From Lachnoclostridium sp. (lineage in GTDB: Bacteria > Bacillota > Clostridia > Lachnospirales > Lachnospiraceae): a stretch of DNA of 64,000 nucleotides. Below are positions 54,405-61,000 of this stretch, in pieces. Every line of letters starts with the position of its first letter. The first letter of the stretch is position 1. The position numbers and the translations under genes were made by a program. The stretch spans positions 62,001-126,000 of the forward strand of contig JAMPEB010000001.1 of NCBI GenBank assembly GCA_023665475.1. Direction: 5' to 3'. Under the pieces are notes generated by a model that saw only the letters and a list, made by a program, of their open reading frames with translations, had not been told where the DNA came from and searched no databases.

Positions 54405-54722
54405 TTATTTTTCTTCCAGTTTTGTTCTGATTGCATCCGCTAACCCGACATCACATATCCCTATAGAAGAGCGTAACTGCTGTCCTATTGCATGTCCTAT
54501 TGATTCCTTGGTCCCATATTCATAAAGAGGAATCCCATAGAATGTGCATTTATCATGAAACATCTTTTTGGTATTTGCCGATGCATCCTCTGCAATGATT
54601 ACCAGCATGGCGGAACCATTCTTCACTGCAGCTTCCGTCTGAAACTCACCGCTTACCAGATTGCGGCTTCTCATTGCCAATCCTAACAGCGACAAAATTT
54701 TATTCTGCTCCAAAATTTTCAA
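54405..54722 (-). CDS. ylxQ: L7Ae-family RNA-binding protein YlxQ
   Basis: A 105-residue protein with the L7Ae/L30e fold: LLGLAMRSRNLVSGEFQ, LVIIAEDASANTKKM, then PLYEYGTKESIGHAIG. Family members bind kink-turn RNAs; YlxQ itself is of uncertain role and is found in the nusA-infB operon of Firmicutes. The start lies inside the end of the preceding ylxR gene (23-base overlap). Confidence 0.92.
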   Translation of the reverse strand: MKILEQNKILSLLGLAMRSRNLVSGEFQTEAAVKNGSAMLVIIAEDASANTKKMFHDKCTFYGIPLYEYGTKESIGHAIGQQLRSSIGICDVGLADAIRTKLEEK

Positions 54723-54972
54723 ACTCCCTTTCCAACATCACATACACTTCATCCGGAATACTCATTTTAAAAGAGCGTTCCAATCCCCTGTTCTTATGGG
54801 CAAGCTTCAGACATTCCCCGCTCTTACAAACATATGCGCCCCGTCCGTTCTTTTTGCCTGTAATATCCAAACAAATATCACCTTCCGGCGTTTTTATCAC
54901 CCGCATCATGTCTTTTTTACTTTTCATTTCACTGCAGCCTATACACTGCCTTAAGGGAATTTTCTTCGCCAT
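54700..54972 (-). CDS. rnpM: YlxR-family RNA-binding protein (RNase P modulator)
   Basis: A 90-residue basic protein with the family marks IPLRQCIGCSEMKSKKDMMR and GRGAYVCKSGECLKLA, the GRGAY pocket that binds RNA. In Bacillus the homologue binds the RNase P RNA and tunes its activity. It is located between nusA and ylxQ with an eight-base gap to nusA. Confidence 0.93.
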   Translation of the reverse strand: MAKKIPLRQCIGCSEMKSKKDMMRVIKTPEGDICLDITGKKNGRGAYVCKSGECLKLAHKNRGLERSFKMSIPDEVYVMLEREFENFGAE

Positions 54973-54980
54973 AAAAAACT

Positions 54981-56147
54981 TTACTCCTCGCCGGAATCTT
55001 CAAAGCCGCCTTCTTCGTAAAGGTCTTCAGCATACTCGCCGTCTTCCTCATATTCATTGTCCTCATAGTCGTCCATATAGTCCTCATAACGGAAGCCCGG
55101 AGCATCCTTTGCCTGTGTTTCGGATTTAATATCTATCTTGTAGCCGGTAAGCCTTGCTGCCAGCCTTGCGTTCTGACCTTCCTTACCGATTGCCAGAGAC
55201 AGTTGATAATCGGGAACCACAACCTTGGCGGTTTTTTCATCGGGGTCCGCAAACACAGCCACGATTTTAGCCGGGGAAAGGGCATTCTGAATCAGATTGC
55301 CGGGGTTGTCGTCCCAGTTAATGATATCGATTTTTTCTCCCCTAAGCTCCTCCACAATGGCATTGACCCTTGCGCCGTTCATGCCCACGCAGGCGCCCAC
55401 GGGGTCCACATTGGGATTGTTGCTCCACACGGCAATTTTGGTACGGCTTCCGGCTTCCCTTGCAATGCTCTTGATTTCCACCGTACCGTCCTTAATTTCC
55501 ACTACCTCCGCCTCAAACAGCCGCTTTACCAGCTCGGGATGGGTGCGGCTCACATTGATACGGGGACCTTTGGGAGTGCTCTTTACTTCCAGAATATATA
55601 CTTTAATGCGCTCCGTGGGACGGAAGGTTTCTCCCTTCACCTGTTCGCTCTCATTGAGCATGGCATCCGCTTTTCCCAGATTAATACTGATGTTCTTGCC
55701 CACATATCTCTGTACCACACCGGTAACTACATCCTTCTCTTTTTCATAATATTGATTATAAATAACGCTTCTCTCTTCCTCTCGGATTTTCTGCAGGATT
55801 ACATTTTTGGCGTTCTGGGTGGCAATGCGCCCAAATTCCTTGGATTTAATCTCCGTGTTCAAAATATCGCCTACCTGTACTTTTTCCGACAGTTTTCTGG
55901 CATCCTCCAGCGCAATCTGTAAGCAGTCGTCCTCCACTTCCTCTTTGTCGGCAACCACTTCCTTCTCGGCATACACCAGAAAATCACAGGTTTCCCTGTC
56001 AATTTCCACCTTTACATTGTCCGCCTTCCCGAAGTGATTCTTGCAGGCAGTGAGCAGGGAATTTTCAATGGCCTCAAACAGTGTTTCCTTGCTGATTTCC
56101 TTCTCCTTCTCCAGAATATCCAGCGCTTCCATTAACTCCTTATTCAT
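54981..56147 (-). CDS. nusA: Transcription termination/antitermination factor NusA
   Basis: About 388 residues from ATG 56147 (GGAGG five to six bases upstream); the frame to 56174 is spacer. N-terminal polymerase-binding domain (MNKELMEALDILEKEK), S1 domain around GVVQRYVGKNISINL, then two KH domains (VDPVGACVGMNGARVNAIV and LAIGKEGQNARLAARL), and a short acidic, Tyr/Glu/Asp-rich tail instead of the acidic repeats of Proteobacteria. It stimulates pausing and intrinsic termination. A terminator-like hairpin in the operon leader suggests autoregulation. Confidence 0.98.
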   Translation of the reverse strand: MNKELMEALDILEKEKEISKETLFEAIENSLLTACKNHFGKADNVKVEIDRETCDFLVYAEKEVVADKEEVEDDCLQIALEDARKLSEKVQVGDILNTEIKSKEFGRIATQNAKNVILQKIREEERSVIYNQYYEKEKDVVTGVVQRYVGKNISINLGKADAMLNESEQVKGETFRPTERIKVYILEVKSTPKGPRINVSRTHPELVKRLFEAEVVEIKDGTVEIKSIAREAGSRTKIAVWSNNPNVDPVGACVGMNGARVNAIVEELRGEKIDIINWDDNPGNLIQNALSPAKIVAVFADPDEKTAKVVVPDYQLSLAIGKEGQNARLAARLTGYKIDIKSETQAKDAPGFRYEDYMDDYEDNEYEEDGEYAEDLYEEGGFEDSGEE

Positions 56148-56193
56148 CGTTTCCTCCATTCCGGCATCCGCCAAATCTTTATGTTCATCCTTA

Positions 56194-56658
56194 TCAGAAG
56201 TCCAGTGCCAAACGAATCAGTGCAATGCCGGAGCGTTCAAATGTACGGACATCCCCGTCGACTCCGATTGCGACGATTTCGTTATCAAAGCTTTCCAAAG
56301 TTCCGGAAAATTCTTTGCACCCATCCACTGCCTGAAACAGCTTGATTTCTACCTCCTGTCCCACCGCGGAACGCAAATGCTTATCCTTCTTTAATACCCT
56401 GCCAAGCCCGGGGCTGCTGACCTCCAGAATATAGGCGTCCGGTATAAAATCCCGCTCATCCAGCAAATCGGAAAGCTCACGGCTCACATTCTCGCAGTCC
56501 GTGATCGTTACTCCGCCCTCTTTGTCAATATAGGCTCTCAGGTAATAATCGCCGCCCTCTTTCACATACTCCACATCATAAATTGTTACACTGTGCTTTT
56601 CGACAATGGACGAAAGCAGTTCTTCCGTCTTTGCCTCATAAATCTCTCTTTGGGACAT
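56194..56658 (-). CDS. rimP: Ribosome maturation factor RimP
   Basis: A 154-residue protein with the family region VSRELSDLLDERDFIPDAYILEVSSPGLGR-VL and a C-terminal SH3-like domain (GQEVEIKLFQAVDGCKEF). It assists 30S assembly. It is the first gene of the nusA-infB operon and has GGAGG six bases before ATG 56658. Confidence 0.97.
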   Translation of the reverse strand: MSQREIYEAKTEELLSSIVEKHSVTIYDVEYVKEGGDYYLRAYIDKEGGVTITDCENVSRELSDLLDERDFIPDAYILEVSSPGLGRVLKKDKHLRSAVGQEVEIKLFQAVDGCKEFSGTLESFDNEIVAIGVDGDVRTFERSGIALIRLALDF

Positions 56659-56684
56659 ATTAATCCTCCATGCAACAAAGAAGA

Positions 56685-56706
56685 AAGAGTGGCAACCGCC
56701 ACTCTT
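56685..56706 (-). promoter_or_regulatory. Terminator-like hairpin in the rimP-nusA leader (candidate attenuator)
   Basis: A 9-bp perfect stem (AAGAGTGGC with GCCACTCTT) with a GGTT loop is followed on the minus strand by TTCTTCTTTG. It lies about 20 bases after the predicted start point and 27 bases before rimP, so it is in the leader and not only an azlD terminator. Confidence 0.65.
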
Positions 56707-56731
56707 ATCTTAAAACTGATTAACTGTTTTC

Positions 56732-56760
56732 ACTATATACCAAAAGGGAATAAATGTCAA
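56732..56760 (-). promoter_or_regulatory. Promoter of the rimP-nusA-infB operon
   Basis: TTGACA and TATAGT with a 17-base spacer on the minus strand, between the azlD stop and the leader hairpin. Confidence 0.75.
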
Positions 56761-56777
56761 GAAAAAATTAAATCATC

Positions 56778-57086
56778 TTACAGTAGAAAAAATTCCGCCA
56801 CAAAAACCACGGCGCAGCAACAAACGGCAACCGTAAATAAATTTGCGCCGAACCATGCCGCAGCGATTCCCACAAGCAAAGCCAGCGCGCCGGACACGGG
56901 ACTCTGCGTGGCGTTTAGTATCGCCGGAAAAGTCATCACAGCCAGCGTCACATAGGGAACATAGTACAAAAACGACTGCAAAAAAGGATTTTTGATCTGT
57001 GTCCGGATAAAGGTTAACGGCATCATGCGGATGGCATAACTCACCGCCGCCATAATAAAAATGTAAATATAAGCATTCTGCGTCAT
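56778..57086 (-). CDS. azlD: AzlD-family branched-chain amino acid export subunit
   Basis: A 102-residue membrane protein with four helices (about 5-20, 38-62, 65-82 and 85-102); typical signs are YAIRMMPLTFIR and YYVPYVTLAVMTFPAIL. It forms a two-component exporter with AzlC, whose stop its start overlaps by four bases. Confidence 0.92.
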   Translation of the reverse strand: MTQNAYIYIFIMAAVSYAIRMMPLTFIRTQIKNPFLQSFLYYVPYVTLAVMTFPAILNATQSPVSGALALLVGIAAAWFGANLFTVAVCCCAVVFVAEFFLL

Positions 57087-57835
57087 TGTGCCGCCTCACT
57101 TTCTTCCTTCTTGGGAAACAGAACCGCCGCTATGGCGGAAATGACAACCGTTAAAACAATGGTCTTGGTCCCGTCGGAAACGGAAGCAATAACCGGAAGA
57201 CAGGACGCCCCATAGCTTGCGGCAAAGCAAAAGAGGATTAATCCCGCAATCACATGATTCTTTCGGGCAGGAGGAATGATAACCGCGAGGAACATCCCAA
57301 ACAAAGCGACGCTGAACGCGCTCACAAGACGCAAAGGCATCAGATTCCCCGCAATACATCCCAACGCGGTTCCCACAGCCCATCCGGGAGCAGCCGTCAG
57401 CACCGCCCCATAGGTATAATTGGGATTCAGATAACCCGGTCTCGATATCGCAATGGCAAACAGCTCGTCCGTGATATCGTAAGCCATAAGCAGGCGGTGA
57501 TACCACGGAAGCTTAGGCTCCACCCGCTGGCTCATGGCGCAGCTCATCAACAGATATCTGGCATTGACCACCAAAGTCATGACCACCATTTCCAGATAGG
57601 TCCCTCCCGCCGCGATTAAGGTAAATCCCGCATATTCACCGGCGGACGCATTGATCAGAAAGCTTGCCAGAAACCCCTGAAACGGCGTTAACCCGGCGTT
57701 CTTAGCCGCAATTCCCAAGGAAAAGGATACCGCCAGATATCCGATGCCTATAGGAATCCCGTCCCGCATTCCCTCGCGGAATATGCGTCTGTTTTCCTCT
57801 TTTCTCAAAGAATAGGTATCCCCATGTGTTTTCAT
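57083..57835 (-). CDS. azlC: AzlC-family branched-chain amino acid exporter
   Basis: A 250-residue protein from ATG 57835 (GGAGG six bases upstream); the open frame to 57952 covers the promoter. Seven or more helices with the family pattern RDGIPIGIGYLAVSFSLG, then FINASAGEYAGFTLI and YDITDELFAIA. With AzlD it exports branched-chain or related amino acids. The pair forms a bicistronic unit with its own promoter. Confidence 0.93.
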   Translation of the reverse strand: MKTHGDTYSLRKEENRRIFREGMRDGIPIGIGYLAVSFSLGIAAKNAGLTPFQGFLASFLINASAGEYAGFTLIAAGGTYLEMVVMTLVVNARYLLMSCAMSQRVEPKLPWYHRLLMAYDITDELFAIAISRPGYLNPNYTYGAVLTAAPGWAVGTALGCIAGNLMPLRLVSAFSVALFGMFLAVIIPPARKNHVIAGLILFCFAASYGASCLPVIASVSDGTKTIVLTVVISAIAAVLFPKKEESEAAQ

Positions 57836-57890
57836 TGTCATCCTCCGCATAGCCAGACTTCTTCTGTGCCGCTGTACTTTCGCCTTATCT

Positions 57891-57919
57891 ATGATATTGA
57901 CTGCGCTCTGAAATGTCAA
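57891..57919 (-). promoter_or_regulatory. Promoter of azlCD
   Basis: TTGACA and TATCAT with a 17-base spacer on the minus strand, about 50 bases before ATG 57835. Confidence 0.7.
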
Positions 57920-57957
57920 GCCCTTTTTAGGAAACAAGCCAAAACAAGCCAAAACAA

Positions 57958-57982
57958 ACCCGCTGCTTTTTATGCAGCGGGT
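57958..57982 (-). terminator. Terminator of the pectate lyase gene
   Basis: A 9-bp perfect stem (ACCCGCTGC with GCAGCGGGT) and 7-base loop, followed on the minus strand by TTGTTTTGG. It lies 30 bases after the stop at 58013. Confidence 0.8.
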
Positions 57983-58012
57983 CTGTCTTTTGGTTAGTCT
58001 TCTGTCTTTCGA

Positions 58013-61000
58013 TTAATCCTCTTTCTTCTTGCGTAATACGATAATTCCATATGCCATAGCTGCTACGGCTGCCAGCAGCGCTATTCCGACAAACACATAA
58101 ATCGTTCCGGAATTTCCGCCGGTCTGGGGCTGTGGCGTCGTGATTGCCGCAGCAGAGCCTCCGATAACAAGGTCATTTGCCGCATTTGCCGCATCTGCCG
58201 CCGCTCCGGCATTACCCGGTTTGGCTGCTCCGCTATTACCCGGTTGAGCCGCTCCGCTATTGCCCGACCCGGCTGCTCCGGCATTACCCGGTTGAATTGC
58301 TCCGGAGTCGCCTGTTACTGCACTCTTCTGAACATCCGTAGGACGGTAAATAATGGTGTAAGGACTGAAACCATCCGCCGTAATCCAGAAGCAGTCGTTT
58401 CTCTTGTCTACCGCAATAGGAGTGGTGTTATGCAATGCGATAATTTCATGGCTGTTTCTGGTCACTCCTGCCGGATACCGGAATTTTATCCTAACCTTTC
58501 CATTCATTGCAACCACATTATTGATGTCTATAGAACCTTCGTATGCCTTGATGTCATAATACTGTACGATGACCTTGGACGGATTTTTTGCCGTCTTGAT
58601 GTATTCCTCAACCAATGCCAAAATAGCCTTGGTGGGATTTCCGGGCTCCGCATGGATAATAATATTTCCCAATACCTGTAATCCGTTGGGTCTTGTGAAT
58701 ACCGTGCTGCCGATTACTTCTACATCCGTAACGGTTGACTGGTCGCCTGTCACGGTCCGGTTTCCGGGAGCCGGAGCTTCGTAATCATCATCGTCGTCAT
58801 CATCGTCATCATCCGAATCGCCGGGTGTTACAGGCGTATCAGGATTCGTCGGATCTGTAGGATCCGTGGGATTTGTAGGTTCCGTCGGGTTCGTCGGAGT
58901 CGTGGAAGCGTCCTTGTATGTTGCCTCCAATTCCACAAGCGCGCTGCCCATGGTAAAGGTTGTCGTCTGACTTGTAGCATCCGCCAGAGTGATGTTTCCT
59001 GCTTTCACTACCCAGCGGTCAAATACCTTTCCTTCCGGAGCCGCAGCCGCCGTAATCGTTACTTTCGTGCCTGCTTCTGCCTGTGTAGGTGTAGCGCTTC
59101 CTCCGGTAATGGCAATATTGTAAACCGGCGCCTGCACCTTCTCATACTCTGCCACGATTTCTACCAGACTTGCAGGCATGATGAATGTGGTTTCTGCGCT
59201 TGTTTCGCTTGCTAAGGTTACGCTTCCCGTCTTTACGGTCCAGTGGGTAAATTCCATGCCGGGCACTTCATCCGCCGTAATGGTCACGGTTGCGCCTGCT
59301 TCCGCTTTCACGGGAGATGCGCTTCCGCTCTCCACGGATACGGTATAGGTCTGAGGTGCGCCGTCCACCGAGAACTTCGCGCCGATATAACCGCCGTCCT
59401 TACCTGCGGTATAGAGAGGACTTTCCTTCTTTACTTCAAAGAGACCGTCCACATTAATGCTGCCGTCCGGATTTCTGAAAATCTCGTGGTAATTTGCGGT
59501 ATAAGTGCTCTTTGCAGCGTTATATCCGGGAATCGTCACATTGACAAAATCGTCGTTGGTAACCGTATACTGTGCGTGCTCGGAACCGGTGTACTTCTCC
59601 TTGTCGCCTACAAAGGTATATTGATTTACCCAATAATAACTGCTGCCATCCTTGCCGTCCTTGGCGTCTTTGTAATGGTACAGGCTGTTGTTCAGCACGC
59701 CCTGGAACTGATCCGTTGCCGCGCCCTTGCTATCCACCATGGATAACAGGTTGGTATACTGTGCAGTGCGTGCAGCCCTGTAAATCATCAGGTTTGCTTT
59801 TGTTGTATCATACTTGCCGTTGTTTACCGTGGTGCAGTTGGTAATGGTATGGCTGCCCGGATTGTTGTTATCCGTGAAGCCCGTAGCGCCGTTGTTGAAC
59901 GCCAGACAGTTCTCCACGATATGATCCGTTGCCACGCCGGAACCGCCCAGCTTGAAGCCGTTCATGTCTCCGTCAGCAGAGCCGGTGCCGTCGGTAAGCT
60001 TACCGTTTGCAAAGGAAATGCAATTCCTAAGCGTTACCTGTCCGATGGGACCCGTAGCTTCCTTGGCAAAAAGATCCCAGCCGTCGTCACTGTTACAATA
60101 TGCGATACATCCGTCGAACACATTGCCCTCGCCGCAGGTCAGCTTCGCCGCAAAACCGTCCGCGTTCTCGGATGTTGCCTCATCCTTGTTGTCAAATGCC
60201 GTGCAGTTCAGGATCATGTTGTAGGAAGGCCACAAATCCTTGGTTGCATATTCTGTGTTAAATCTGCTCAACTGTAAGCCTGTGTCGTGATTCTTATAGA
60301 ACTGACACAATTCAATCTTATTATGGTCACCGGACAACAGCATACCGTTGTCCCCGGCATTGCAGATATCAATGTCATAGAAGTGCCAATAGGAACCGTC
60401 CAAGGTGATTCCCCTGTTGGAGCTAAGCTCTTCCATGCCGTCAAAATCAATCGTCACCCTCTTGCCGTTGATGCTGCTGATCTTCTTCATGGCATCAGCA
60501 GTTCCGCTGTTGCTCTCCTCGATGATAATGGGCTCCTCATACATGTCATAGGCATAATAGGTGCCGGAGAACATCCAAATCGTGTGACCCGGAGTAATGC
60601 TTTCCAATGCGGTCTTTAAATCCATGGGGTCGTCAAAGCTTCCCACTGCCGTATTTGTACCCTTGGTGGATACATAGAGGTCTCCCTCCGCAAAGTCCGG
60701 AGCCTGCTCACGCACTTCGTCATCCACTCTGCTGCCTGACTCTCCCGGTTTGGCGTATTTTACGCCAATGTAGTAGAAGTTCAGACCGCCCGCCTGAGAA
60801 TGAATGTAATAAGTTCCTGCCTCACTCAGCTTAAAGGTATAGGTAGACGCTGTGCCACCCACCTCCTTGGTAGCAAAATCGACCAGCTTTCCGTCCTCCA
60901 GAGTGCCGTCGCTGATTCCCATCTTACGTGTTTGTTTACTATTGGAACTTACCGCCACAATCGTTACGGTTGCGGCATCCGTGGTGGTAAAGCGGATACT

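Noticed and set aside
57836-57952. N-terminal extension of AzlC
   Set aside because: The segment holds the azlCD promoter and no membrane-protein-like sequence.
58783-58818. CRISPR-like short tandem array
   Set aside because: The repeat unit is three bases long and codes for Asp; it is a coding microsatellite without spacers.
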